DNA of 64,000 nt from Lachnospiraceae bacterium (GCA_022799175.1 JAAWNY010000003.1:1-64000), one strand, 5' to 3'; counted from the first letter of the stretch, positions 56,094-64,000 are shown. Notes: generated from the letters alone by a model not told the origin. Made by a program: numbers and translations.

Positions 56094-56678
56094 ATGAAAA
56101 AGATTGTATACGGGTTTCTTTTTGTGAATACGATGTTTTTATTGGTAACGGCAATGCGGCTGTACTGGCTTGTGATACCCTGTCGTTTGGAAGTAGATTG
56201 CCGGGGATATGGGGTGGATACGGAATGGTTGAAGCAGTGGGAGAGACAGGAGGAGAAGGAAGGCGAGGGGATTTTGGCTATGGCCGGGTGGCAGGAGGGA
56301 GTAAGAACGGAAATTGTGGCAGTCAGTACAAGGAGAAAAGAACAGGCCAAGATTTTGCGGGTATATGGCAGTATGGAGCAAGTCTTTTCAGCGGATCTGC
56401 TGGCGGGAAGTTGTGGACTGGTTGGACGGGAAGATGTCTGTGTGCTGAGTCAGGATCTGGCGGAAGCTTTGTTTGGCAGTATGGAAGTAGTGGGAGAACA
56501 AGTGCAATCGAATGGGGAGTTGCTGGAAGTGGCAGGAGTTTTGGCTCAGGAAGGGGAGTATCTTTTAGTTTTGATGACAGAAGGAGAGGTCGAGAGGATA
56601 GCAGTGCTTTTTGAGAGGCGGTTCCAGGCAAAAGAAAGAATGCAGGAGAGGTTTCCGTTTTTTGATTCAGACAAATAG
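56094..56678 (+). CDS. MacB-like extracytoplasmic domain protein, no FtsX core
   Basis: About 194 residues. One N-terminal membrane segment (VYGFLFVNTMFLLVTAM) is followed by a soluble part resembling the MacB/FtsX extracytoplasmic domain: CVLSQDLAEALFGSMEVVGEQVQ and LLEVAGVLAQEGEYLLV. The three C-terminal membrane helices of a normal MacB permease are absent, and the stop is followed by a promoter, so this is either a truncated permease or a stand-alone partner of the adaptor above. The start is uncertain: GTG 56076 (track) or ATG 56094. The overlapping 180-codon ORF at 56072 is a frame shadow. Confidence 0.6.
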   Translation: MKKIVYGFLFVNTMFLLVTAMRLYWLVIPCRLEVDCRGYGVDTEWLKQWERQEEKEGEGILAMAGWQEGVRTEIVAVSTRRKEQAKILRVYGSMEQVFSADLLAGSCGLVGREDVCVLSQDLAEALFGSMEVVGEQVQSNGELLEVAGVLAQEGEYLLVLMTEGEVERIAVLFERRFQAKERMQERFPFFDSDK

Positions 56679-56692
56679 GGGAAAGAAAACAA

Positions 56693-56721
56693 TTGAAAAG
56701 CTTCATCAAAAAAGGTACAAT
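56693..56721 (+). promoter_or_regulatory. Promoter for the alkyltransferase-like gene
   Basis: TTGAAA (56693-56698), 17-base spacer, TACAAT (56716-56721): five of six matches at the -10 and a good -35, in the gap between the MacB-like gene and the alkyltransferase-like gene. Confidence 0.65.
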
Positions 56722-56766
56722 GTCATAAAAATTGTCGGGAGATACAAAAGCGTGAAAAAAGAGAAC

Positions 56767-57171
56767 ATGGATATCTATGAGAGAATCGGGATCGTTTGTG
56801 GCAGGATACCAGAAGGAAAAGTGGCAACCTATGGACAAATTGCCCTGCTCTGCAAGAAACCGGGAAACTCTCGGCAGGTAGGATATGCGTTAAAGCATGG
56901 GTTAGCTGGAGAATCGGGGAAGGCGGCGGCTCACCGGGTAGTCAACAGCAAAGGTATCTTAAGTGGTGCGGCTAGCTTTGAAACCTTTGATAGGCAGAAG
57001 CTTTTGCTGGAACAGGAGGGAGTGGAAGTGGTTTGGACTGCGAAAGGATGGCAGGTGGATATCAAAAAATTTGGGTGGAAAAATACGCTGGCAGAGGCTT
57101 TGATTCTGGAAAAAAGCTTTGAGAATCCGGACTTTTCTGTAGATAATATAGAAGAGTCCGGGAAAATGTGA
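56767..57171 (+). CDS. Alkyltransferase-like protein (MGMT fold, no catalytic Cys)
   Basis: About 134 residues from ATG 56767 (MDIYERIGIVCGRIPEGK); GTG 56752 with GGGAG ten bases upstream is an alternative. It has the MGMT winged-helix DNA-binding stretch (VATYGQIALLCKKPGNSRQVGYAL), but the active-site PCHR motif reads AAHRVVN, so it cannot accept an alkyl group. This places it with alkyltransferase-like (ATL) proteins, which bind O6-alkylguanine and flag it for nucleotide excision repair. Most ATLs have PWHR; Ala variants are also known. The C-terminal 25 residues are an extension with no motif. Confidence 0.8.
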   Translation: MDIYERIGIVCGRIPEGKVATYGQIALLCKKPGNSRQVGYALKHGLAGESGKAAAHRVVNSKGILSGAASFETFDRQKLLLEQEGVEVVWTAKGWQVDIKKFGWKNTLAEALILEKSFENPDFSVDNIEESGKM

Positions 57172-57175
57172 GAGG

Positions 57176-58627
57176 TTATGCGTGAAAAGGTCCAGAATAG
57201 GAAAACCAGAAGCTAGTCATTCCGCTTTGACAATCCACACCGTAGATCATTTCATGAGCATCTAAGATAGTGCTGACGATGGAAAGTCCGATCCCCGTAC
57301 CAAGACGGCGTCCGCTTTGATGCTGGCTGCGCTGATATCGTTCCCAGATTTGTTGTCGTTCTTCTTCGGGGATGGGAGCGCCGGGATTGATGACAGCGAT
57401 CCAAATAGGATCGGAGGTATGCTGCATGGTGACGGTGATGGTCTCACCTTCATCCGTATGGTTGATAGCATTGTAAAGTAGATTACGGATGACCTGACTG
57501 ATCTTGAGTGCATCGACGTATAGCCAGATGTCTTTATCTTCACACACCAGATTTAAGGAAATCCGATGTTGGTCGGCAGCTGGTCGGCAAAAAGAAACCT
57601 CTGATTCCAGGATATCATATAAATGATACCAGTCTTTTTTCAGCTGGATATAGCCGGCCTGTAACTGCGAATAGTCGAGAATGTCCGTGACCATTTCACT
57701 CATTCGTCGGGTTTCGCTGATGATAAGATTTAAGTCTTCGTTACGTTGGATATCATGGTTCCAGGTGATGTCCCGCACCATTTCGGCATAGCCGCCGATA
57801 ACGGCGAGTGGGGAACGGAGCTCATGAGAGACATTGGCGATAACTTCTTTGCGCAAAAGGTCAACCTGTTGAAGTTTTTTGGCCAGTTTTTCCACCGAAT
57901 TCGAGAGTTGGCCCAATTCATCATTCCGCTTTAATTCTGGGCGGGCCAGAAAATCATTGTGCGTCAGCCGCTCTACGGCATCTTGGATCTGAAAAATGGG
58001 CTGAGTAAAATGGCGGGACAACAAAAGAGCGAGTACGGAGGCCGTGGCTGTCAGTAAAATACTCATCAGAATCAGCTGGCGACGATTTAAGTCCAGGATG
58101 GTTTTTAGTTTTACTACATTGTGAAGAATCACAACACATGGTTTTCCGCCATAGGTAACCGGAAATCCCAGCTCAAATCCGAAAATCCGATCCTGGTGCC
58201 GGTCTACGAGCTGGTAAGGTTTGCCAGCTAAAAGCTCCTGGAATTCTTTCCGTCTAGTGATAATATCCAGGACAATCCGTTCTTCCTGTTGTTGTTGAAC
58301 ATTGATTCGATGTCCGCTAGAATACATCAGAATCAACTGTCCTTGCGGATCCATCAAAATCAATTCTCCGCCTGCGATATGGCTCATAACGGGAAGAAGA
58401 TGTTCATCGTCAGCGAGATCCTGGGTACTTAAATCTTTCATGATAGGTTCCAGCCGTTTCTCGGTTTCTGTCAGTGCAGTTTTGACATAATTCTGCTCAA
58501 ATAAATAGATCTGCGCTATCCACATAAAGCCGATACCGAATAGCACTAGCAACATCATGATCGACCAAAGACGAAATACCATTCGGCTTTTTAGAGCAGA
58601 TATTCTAAATTTCTTCTGTGTATTCAA
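57176..58627 (-). CDS. Sensor histidine kinase (system 2)
   Basis: The protein has 483 residues. TM1 is at ~18-40, an extracytoplasmic sensor spans ~45-180, and TM2 is at ~185-205. A HAMP domain follows (SRHFTQPIFQIQDAVERLTHNDF), then His in ANVSHELRSPLAVIGG and ATPase motifs NLLYNAINHTDEGE and GTGIGLSIVSTIL. The start is TTG 58627, with GTAGGA about seven bases upstream, inside the 3' end of the response regulator gene (23-base overlap). Its stop is only four bases from the stop of the convergent ATL gene. Confidence 0.92.
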   Translation of the reverse strand: MNTQKKFRISALKSRMVFRLWSIMMLLVLFGIGFMWIAQIYLFEQNYVKTALTETEKRLEPIMKDLSTQDLADDEHLLPVMSHIAGGELILMDPQGQLILMYSSGHRINVQQQQEERIVLDIITRRKEFQELLAGKPYQLVDRHQDRIFGFELGFPVTYGGKPCVVILHNVVKLKTILDLNRRQLILMSILLTATASVLALLLSRHFTQPIFQIQDAVERLTHNDFLARPELKRNDELGQLSNSVEKLAKKLQQVDLLRKEVIANVSHELRSPLAVIGGYAEMVRDITWNHDIQRNEDLNLIISETRRMSEMVTDILDYSQLQAGYIQLKKDWYHLYDILESEVSFCRPAADQHRISLNLVCEDKDIWLYVDALKISQVIRNLLYNAINHTDEGETITVTMQHTSDPIWIAVINPGAPIPEEERQQIWERYQRSQHQSGRRLGTGIGLSIVSTILDAHEMIYGVDCQSGMTSFWFSYSGPFHA

Positions 58628-59279
58628 GTTTATATCCTACCCCCCAGACCGTATGAATTAATTTTCGATATACGCCTAAATGTTCGCGCAATGATTTGAT
58701 ATGGGTGTCAACTGTGCGGACATCGCCATAGTAATGATAACCCCAGACGGTCTGAAGCAACTTTTCCCGACTTAAGACTACCCGTTCATTCTGCGCCAGT
58801 TTCAGAAGAAGACTAAATTCTTTCGGAGGCAAATTCAATTTTTGGTCGTCGATAGTGACCGTACGGAACGCTTGGGAAATGGAAAGTCCGCCAAAGTGAA
58901 GCGTGTCGGTTTGCGTGTTTCCGGCGCGTCGCAGGACGGCTCTGATTCTTGCCATCAGTTCCTTGGGGCTAAAAGGTTTGGAAATATAGTCGTCTGCCCC
59001 CAGCTCAAAGCCTTTCAGCTTATCATATTCCTCGTCCCGGGCGGTTAGCATGATGACGGGGACTTGACTAGTGCGACGAATCTCTGTTAGTATCTCAAAA
59101 CCGTCTGTATCAGGCATCATTACATCAAGGACGATGATATCAAAGGAGGTCTTTTCGATAGCAGCAAGCGTTTGTTTTCCGGTCTCGGCTTCCTCGCAGC
59201 AAAAGCCTTCTTGTTCCCCGTAGGTTCGTACCAGTTTTCTTAGATGGTGGTCGTCGTCTGTGATTAATAGGTTGGGCAT
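58605..59279 (-). CDS. OmpR/PhoB-family response regulator (system 2)
   Basis: The protein has 224 residues. The receiver domain has TDDDHHLRKL, phosphoacceptor Asp in IIVLDVMMPDTDG, Thr in MLTARDEEYD and Lys in YISKPFSPKEL. The winged-helix domain has LPPKEFSLLLKLAQN, DVRTVDTHIKSLREHL and HTVWGVGYKLEY. It overlaps its kinase and is divergent from the RND efflux operon. The YTCACA repeats in between are its likely binding site. GGAGGA lies before the start. Confidence 0.95.
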   Translation of the reverse strand: MPNLLITDDDHHLRKLVRTYGEQEGFCCEEAETGKQTLAAIEKTSFDIIVLDVMMPDTDGFEILTEIRRTSQVPVIMLTARDEEYDKLKGFELGADDYISKPFSPKELMARIRAVLRRAGNTQTDTLHFGGLSISQAFRTVTIDDQKLNLPPKEFSLLLKLAQNERVVLSREKLLQTVWGYHYYGDVRTVDTHIKSLREHLGVYRKLIHTVWGVGYKLEYTEEI

Positions 59280-59312
59280 GATGGGTTCCTCCTGGTTCTT
59301 TTCAATGTAGTA

Positions 59313-59321
59313 AGTATATCA
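59313..59321 (-). promoter_or_regulatory. Extended -10 for the system 2 regulator
   Basis: On the minus strand TG-A-TATACT, an extended -10, lies about 34 bases before the start codon at 59279. The -35 region is poor, in keeping with an extended -10 promoter. Confidence 0.45.
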
Positions 59322-59347
59322 TATTCTTAAAATTTGGAATACCAGTC

Positions 59348-59396
59348 TTCACAAATTCTGCTGATTTTCTCACAGTTCGTTCACAAATTTCTCACA
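59348..59396. promoter_or_regulatory. Row of YTCACA hexamers, 11-bp period (regulator box)
   Basis: TTCACA at 59348 and 59380 and CTCACA at 59369 and 59391: steps of 21, 11 and 11 bp. PhoB/PhoP-type regulators bind such hexamers repeated every 11 bp. The array ends about where the -35 of the efflux operon would lie, with a CATATC-like -10 at 59404, as at promoters activated by these regulators. Confidence 0.6.
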
Positions 59397-59448
59397 AAAT
59401 TCCCATATCCTTGATTCAGGCAAGGAATCCAAGGAGGATTGAAAGAAC

Positions 59449-60657
59449 ATGACAAAGAAAAAAATTATTGCAGGCGTCTGCATGGTGGCGGTGGTTGCTG
59501 TGGCAGGCGGATACTTTCTGTTGGGAGGAAAAAAGAAGGATATAGGAAGCGGAGCGCGGGGAGTTGGTGGCCCGGGAGGTATGGCTCAGGAAGCTTCTGT
59601 GACTGTTGTGAAGGCAGCGGAGCCAGTCACGGGAGATCTCAGTCTGACGACGGGGCTGACTGGAACCGTGGAAGCAGCGGATGTCGTCTATGTCTATGCG
59701 AAGGCGTCCGGAGATGTGACGGCAGTCCATGTAAAGGCTGGGGATATCGTAACAGCTGGGCAGGTTTTGTGTGAGATTGACACCGAACAGGTGGATTCGG
59801 CGCGTAATTCGATGGAATCGGCGCGAGTGAATCTGACACAGGCACAAAACAATCTCAGCCGTATGCAAGTGCTGTATCAGGGAGGAGATCTGTCCGAACA
59901 GGAATACGAACAATATAGCAATTCAGTAAAATCTGCTCAACTTCAGTATGAATCTGCCAAAATGGCCTATGATAGACAGGTGGAATACAGTACTATTACA
60001 GCGCCGATTGGCGGCCGGATTGAGAGCTGTGATGTAGAGGTGTATGATCGAGTGAATCAATCGGGACAACTATGTGTCATTGCCGGAGAAGGGGAAAGTC
60101 GGATTACTTTTTATGTAACTCAGCGGATGATGAAAAACATTCGAGAGGGAGACGAGGTAGCAGTGGCAAAGAACGGCGAAATCTATCAGGGAAATGTCAG
60201 TGAAATCAGCAGTATGGTAGATGAAACTAGTGGCTTGTTTAAGGTGAAAGCCCAGCTACAGAATACGGAGGAGATTGCCATTGGCAGTACAGTAAAACTG
60301 AGTCTGGTGACCGAGCGTGCCGAAAATGCCATGCTGGTGCCAGTAGATGCCTTGTATTACAGTGGCGGAGATGGATATGTATATTTGTATGAGGACGGAA
60401 CTGCCAAAATGGCTCCGGTCGAGGTGGGGCTATATGATTCGGATTATGCCGAGATTCTGTCTGGTCTTACAGGGAAGGAGTTGGTGGTCAGCACTTGGAG
60501 TTCCAATCTGTACGAAGGGGCGAAGATTCGTCTGCGAGGAGAAACAGAGGAAGTGGTACCAGAGGAAACGGGAAACCAAAGACCAAAAGAAGCAGAAAGC
60601 AAGGAACCCAAAGGGACCGATGACAAAGCAGAAGGAAGAGGCCCGGCAGGGGCATAA
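59449..60657 (+). CDS. RND efflux adaptor (membrane fusion protein)
   Basis: The protein has 402 residues. One N-terminal anchor is at ~5-25, then a Gly-rich linker, the lipoyl halves (VYAKASGDVTAVHVKAGDIV and STITAPIGGRIES), a helical hairpin (~110-165), a beta-barrel (ITFYVTQRMMKNIREGDEV) and a membrane-proximal region (LVPVDALYYSGGDGYVYL). A ~45-residue Pro/Glu/Lys-rich tail follows. It links the RND pump to a TolC-like partner. AAGGAGGAT lies 13 bases before ATG 59449. Confidence 0.9.
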   Translation: MTKKKIIAGVCMVAVVAVAGGYFLLGGKKKDIGSGARGVGGPGGMAQEASVTVVKAAEPVTGDLSLTTGLTGTVEAADVVYVYAKASGDVTAVHVKAGDIVTAGQVLCEIDTEQVDSARNSMESARVNLTQAQNNLSRMQVLYQGGDLSEQEYEQYSNSVKSAQLQYESAKMAYDRQVEYSTITAPIGGRIESCDVEVYDRVNQSGQLCVIAGEGESRITFYVTQRMMKNIREGDEVAVAKNGEIYQGNVSEISSMVDETSGLFKVKAQLQNTEEIAIGSTVKLSLVTERAENAMLVPVDALYYSGGDGYVYLYEDGTAKMAPVEVGLYDSDYAEILSGLTGKELVVSTWSSNLYEGAKIRLRGETEEVVPEETGNQRPKEAESKEPKGTDDKAEGRGPAGA

Positions 60658-60675
60658 GCAGAGGAGGCAGAACGA

Positions 60676-63600
60676 ATGGGGATCACAAGATTTGTATTAA
60701 AGCGTCCAGTCACTGTGTTTATGGCGCTTCTGTGCCTGATCGTATTTGGTATTTCGTCTGTGTTTCGTGCAGATTTGGAGCAGATGCCAGATACGGATCA
60801 ACCAATGATGATTGTGATGGCGAATTACTCTGGAACTAGTCCAGAAGATATGGATGAGCTGGTGACCAGACCGATTGAGGATCAGGTCAGTACTTTAGAA
60901 GGAGTGAAAAGCATGACCTCCAATACCAGTGAAGGAAGAACTACCGTCATGCTGGAATATGATTATGATACCGATATGGATGAAGCTTATGAGAATTTAA
61001 AGCAGGGCTTGGATCGGATGCGTGGATTGCCGGAAGATGTGGAGCCGTCAGTCATGCGAATGAACAACAATGCCAATGCCAATCTTATGCTTTCGATTTC
61101 CCACAGTTCTCAGGAAAATCTCTACGATTATGTAGATCAGGTGGTGGTGCCGGAGTTTGAGAGGCTAACCACGGTGGCGGAAGTAAATACGATGGGCGGT
61201 TCTTCCGAATACATACGGGTTGAGTTGATGTCGGATATGATGGAACAGTACCATGTGACAATGAATGATATCACTTCAGCTATGAATGGCGCCAATCTCT
61301 CCTATCCGTCTGGGGATGCAGTAGCTGGTAATCTGGAACTTTCTGTTTCCACTATGGCTGAAAATAATACCTTAGAAGAGTTGTTGCGAGTGCCAATCCT
61401 TACTTCTGGTAACAAAATGGTTTATCTGGAAGATATTGCTCATGTATATTATAAAGAAGAACAAAAAGGGGGCGTGTCTCGGTATGACGGACAGGAAACG
61501 ATCTCTCTTTCCATCACCAAGCAGCAGAACAGCACGGCTATGGCGCTTTCTAAGGAAGTGAAAGCGGCGATTACGGCCTTAAAAAACAGCGATGGGGATT
61601 TGGATATCCGAGTCGTCAGAGATGAAGCAGATTCTATTTTGGAATCTTTACAGGATGTGGCGGTGACCATGGTTCTGGCTGTACTGATTTCCATGGTTAT
61701 TATCTTTGTGTTCTTTGGAGATTTTAAGGCTTCTCTGATAGTAGGAAGTTCGATTCCGACTTCGATTCTGATGTCTCTGATTGTGATGACACAGATGGGA
61801 TTTTCTTTAAATGTTATTACCATGAGCGGGCTGGTGTTAGGAGTCGGCATGATGGTGGATAATTCCATCGTTGTGTTGGAGAGCTGTTTTCGTGCCATGG
61901 ATAAGGCAGTTGACAAGGGAGTGCTAGGCTATGCGAAGGCAGCGCTGGAAGGAACGAATATTGTGATTCAGTCAATCATTGGTTCGACAGTTACTACGTG
62001 TGTGGTATTTATTCCATTGGTATTTCTAAATGGGATGAGTGGGCAGATGTTTGGCTCCATGGGCTATACGATTGTATACTGTATGTGTGCTTCTTTGTTG
62101 TCAGCCATGTCAGTGGTTCCGTTGACCTATATGCTTTATAAACCAAGAGAGCGGTATCAGGCGCCAATGTCCAAACCGGTACGATATTTGCAGGAGCTTT
62201 ACCGCAAAATCATGCCTTTTTTGTTGGCGCACAAGGTGATTGTCATGGGGCTTTCCATCATTCTCATTGTTGCTACGGTGGTGTTGGCCAGAGGCATGGA
62301 GACTGAGTTAATGACTGCGGATGATACGGGGACCATTTCGGTTAGCATTGAGACTCGGCCGGGACTTCTCAGTGAGCTGGCCAATGATATGCTAGAGCGA
62401 GCAGAATCGATAGTTGCGAATCATGAAGATGTGGAATCCTATATGCTTCGCTTCAACAATGATAGCGGCTCTATCACAGCATATCTAAAGGATGACCGGA
62501 AAATGAGCACCGATGAGATTGTGAGTCAGTGGGAAGAGGAGATGGTAGATATCGATAATTGTACCATTGAGGTGTCAGCATCCAGGTCTATGAGTTTTAT
62601 GGGAAAAGGACGGGGATATGAAGCAATTTTGCAGGGAACGCAATATGAGGAATTGCAGGAGGTTAGTAACCGGATTGTAGAAGAACTGACGAAGCGGGAT
62701 GATGTGATGAATGTTCATTCCAGTATTGAAAACACAGCGCCGGTAGTGGCAATCCGGGTGGATCCGGTGACGGCTGCCGCCGAGGGGTTGTCCGTCTCGC
62801 AGATTGGTTCTATGGTCAAACAGTATCTGGAGGGCCAGGAGATTGCCTCGTTAGATGTCGATGGCCAGGAACTTCAGGTACGGGCAGAATATCCGGAGGA
62901 GGAATATCGAACGGTTCCACAGATAGAGCAAATGATCCTAAAGAAGCAAGCGGGTGGTTCTGTGGCGCTGGTAGATGTGGCAGAGATCTATTTTCGGGAT
63001 AGCCCAGCTTCGATCCGGAAATCGGATAAGGCATATCAGGTGACAATCACTGCCGATTATATTCGTGGAAATGTTCAGTCGGCGCTAGATAATGAAGTCG
63101 TGAATCCCAATCTGACTGGAACGATCACCAGAGGGGTAAATTCCCGCAATCGGATGATGCAGGAAGAATTTTCTGGGCTGTATGAGGCCATTGCCATTGC
63201 CGTATTTTTGGTGTTTGTGGTGATGTCGGCCCAGTTTGAGTCGCCCAAATTTTCTTTTATGGTTATGACGACCATTCCCTTCAGTCTGGTGGGATCCTTT
63301 GGACTGTTGAAGGTGACTGGGGTAACGATCAGCATGACTTCGATTTTAGGCTTTTTGATTCTGGTGGGAACGGTGGTTAACAACGGAATTTTGTATGTGG
63401 ATACGGTGAACCAATACCGAATGGAGATGCCGCTGCAGAAGGCATTGATCGAGGCGGGAGCCACGCGTCTGCGACCGATCTTGATGACAAGTTTGACGAC
63501 GATCCTTTCCATGATTCCCATGGCGTTAGCGATTGGCAGCAGCGGGTCAACGACGCAAGGACTTGCCGTGGTGAACATTGGTGGTTTAACGGCAGGCGTG

Positions 63601-63678
63601 TTGGTAGCGCTGTTTATCCTTCCGGTTTATTATGCGTTGATAAACGGGAGAAAGAAGAGAACAGTGCTGGAGATTTAA
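60676..63678 (+). CDS. RND-family efflux pump (AcrB/SwrC-like)
   Basis: The protein has 1000 residues, normal for the family. TM1 follows FVLKRPVTVFMALL; the two large extracytoplasmic loops start at QMPDTDQPMMIV and ETELMTADDTGTISV; TM helices 2-6 and 8-12 are visible. The TM4 proton-relay acids are in GLVLGVGMMVDNSIVVLESC (family pattern GxxVDDAIVVVEN, here DN). It exports drugs, lipids or peptides with proton energy; the substrate is not readable. GAGGAGG before ATG 60676 gives a strong ribosome binding site, 18 bases after the adaptor. Confidence 0.92.
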   Translation: MGITRFVLKRPVTVFMALLCLIVFGISSVFRADLEQMPDTDQPMMIVMANYSGTSPEDMDELVTRPIEDQVSTLEGVKSMTSNTSEGRTTVMLEYDYDTDMDEAYENLKQGLDRMRGLPEDVEPSVMRMNNNANANLMLSISHSSQENLYDYVDQVVVPEFERLTTVAEVNTMGGSSEYIRVELMSDMMEQYHVTMNDITSAMNGANLSYPSGDAVAGNLELSVSTMAENNTLEELLRVPILTSGNKMVYLEDIAHVYYKEEQKGGVSRYDGQETISLSITKQQNSTAMALSKEVKAAITALKNSDGDLDIRVVRDEADSILESLQDVAVTMVLAVLISMVIIFVFFGDFKASLIVGSSIPTSILMSLIVMTQMGFSLNVITMSGLVLGVGMMVDNSIVVLESCFRAMDKAVDKGVLGYAKAALEGTNIVIQSIIGSTVTTCVVFIPLVFLNGMSGQMFGSMGYTIVYCMCASLLSAMSVVPLTYMLYKPRERYQAPMSKPVRYLQELYRKIMPFLLAHKVIVMGLSIILIVATVVLARGMETELMTADDTGTISVSIETRPGLLSELANDMLERAESIVANHEDVESYMLRFNNDSGSITAYLKDDRKMSTDEIVSQWEEEMVDIDNCTIEVSASRSMSFMGKGRGYEAILQGTQYEELQEVSNRIVEELTKRDDVMNVHSSIENTAPVVAIRVDPVTAAAEGLSVSQIGSMVKQYLEGQEIASLDVDGQELQVRAEYPEEEYRTVPQIEQMILKKQAGGSVALVDVAEIYFRDSPASIRKSDKAYQVTITADYIRGNVQSALDNEVVNPNLTGTITRGVNSRNRMMQEEFSGLYEAIAIAVFLVFVVMSAQFESPKFSFMVMTTIPFSLVGSFGLLKVTGVTISMTSILGFLILVGTVVNNGILYVDTVNQYRMEMPLQKALIEAGATRLRPILMTSLTTILSMIPMALAIGSSGSTTQGLAVVNIGGLTAGVLVALFILPVYYALINGRKKRTVLEI

Positions 63679-63731
63679 CAGGAATATTTAAGGAATCTTA
63701 AGCAAATTGGTACTTGCAGGAATTCTGTCCA

Positions 63732-63770
63732 TGTATTAGTATAGATATAATAGTTTAAGTGTATTAGTAT
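63732..63770 (+). promoter_or_regulatory. Direct repeats around a -10 before the TolC-like gene
   Basis: tgtattagtat occurs at 63732-63742 and 63760-63770 and brackets a perfect TATAAT at 63746-63751. The -35 is weak (TTCTGT). This layout suggests a regulated internal promoter in the 162-base gap after the RND pump gene. Confidence 0.5.
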
Positions 63771-63840
63771 GATTCATACGGTTGGGAAGAAGCGAAATGC
63801 TTGTTTCCAGATTCGGAATCAGAAAGGATGGAGATACAGG

Positions 63841-64000
63841 ATGACAGATGGAAGCAAAAAGAGGCAAAGGAGAAAGATTGCCAGTATTTTGGCAATGGCG
63901 GCAGGGATGACCTTGTTGCCGTTTCCAGCACAGGCGCAGCAGAGTCCGGAGTTTGCTTATTCGGCAGAAAAATGGGCTTCATTGCGGGATAACCGACTGG
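63841..64000 (+). CDS. TolC-like protein, N-terminal part only
   Basis: The reading frame from ATG 63841 is open to the window edge (53 codons) and is not in the ORF track. It has a basic N-terminus (MTDGSKKRQRRK), a hydrophobic stretch (IASILAMAAGMTLLPF) and a likely signal peptidase site at AQA, then a mature start containing YSAEKWASLRDN. That wording is familiar from TolC-family proteins next to RND pumps in Lachnospiraceae, and its place after adaptor and pump supports this. The track ORF 63801-63992 is a frame shadow. Confidence 0.6.
   Translation, partial: MTDGSKKRQRRKIASILAMAAGMTLLPFPAQAQQSPEFAYSAEKWASLRDNRL

Noticed and set aside
56072-56614. 180-codon ORF overlapping the MacB-like gene
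   Set aside because: Gly/Ser/Arg-rich frame shadow; the other frame has a membrane segment and a recognisable domain.
1-64000. CRISPR array, tRNA, rRNA, prophage or integrase
   Set aside because: No spaced direct repeats, no cloverleaf with anticodon and CCA arm, and no phage or recombinase proteins were found; the cloverleaf-like element at 47744 does not have tRNA geometry.

Overview
The window looks like a chromosome segment of a low-to-moderate GC, single-membrane Clostridia, most likely a Lachnospiraceae-type gut anaerobe. The grounds are strong Shine-Dalgarno sites with frequent TTG/GTG starts, lipoprotein-type ABC binding proteins, the core block plsX-acpP-rnc-smc-ftsY, and an RND pump whose next gene starts like a TolC-family protein, a combination known in that family. 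Taxonomy is inferred from gene content only.

Region 1 (about 0.5-31.4 kb, all on +) is a visibly AT-rich surface-glycan island. It opens with a CDP-glycerol-transferase-like protein and a propeller-like protein. Next comes a nearly complete set for a CMP-legionaminic-acid-type nonulosonate: LegB-like dehydratase, LegC-like aminotransferase, LegI-like synthase, LegG-like hydrolysing epimerase, LegF-like CMP transferase and a PtmE-like CBS/nucleotidyltransferase. These are mixed with methyltransferases, a FemAB-like acyltransferase and two Gfo/Idh/MocA oxidoreductases. The second half (16-30.7 kb) carries glycosyltransferases (GT2, GT4, DUF4422, GT-B-like), methyltransferases (class I and FkbM), radical SAM enzymes, a pyruvyltransferase fusion and an SGNH hydrolase. 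Ten of these proteins carry the same kind of small Rossmann-like module at one end. I see no membrane protein, flippase, polymerase or priming transferase in the island, which fits glycosylation in the cytoplasm (flagellin or another surface protein) better than an exported polysaccharide. Two genes are split at the only G7 and G8 tracts I noticed in the island, which suggests phase variation, decay or homopolymer sequencing error.

Region 2 (31.5-38.3 kb) is conserved housekeeping: fatty acid/phospholipid entry (plsX, acpP), RNase III, SMC and FtsY. Region 3 (38.3-47.6 kb) is metabolic and transport: threonine dehydratase, a CLC-family transporter, an amidohydrolase, a polyamine-type ABC transporter in the order B-A-D-C, and a convergent PfkB-family sugar kinase.

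Region 4 (48-57.2 kb) has a two-component system (-), divergent from a sugar-type ABC importer with an unusually long two-part binding lipoprotein. Downstream are a coiled-coil adaptor, a lone MacB-like extracytoplasmic domain protein and an alkyltransferase-like protein lacking the catalytic cysteine. Region 5 (57.2-64 kb) has a second two-component system (-) divergent from an RND efflux system (adaptor, pump, and the start of a TolC-like protein cut by the window edge). A row of YTCACA hexamers with 11-bp period lies between them.

Non-coding structure includes two related palindromic elements (99-284 and 46377-46570), a different cloverleaf-like palindromic element (47744-47971), several good promoters and one clear terminator. 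I saw no tRNA, rRNA, CRISPR array or transposase gene.
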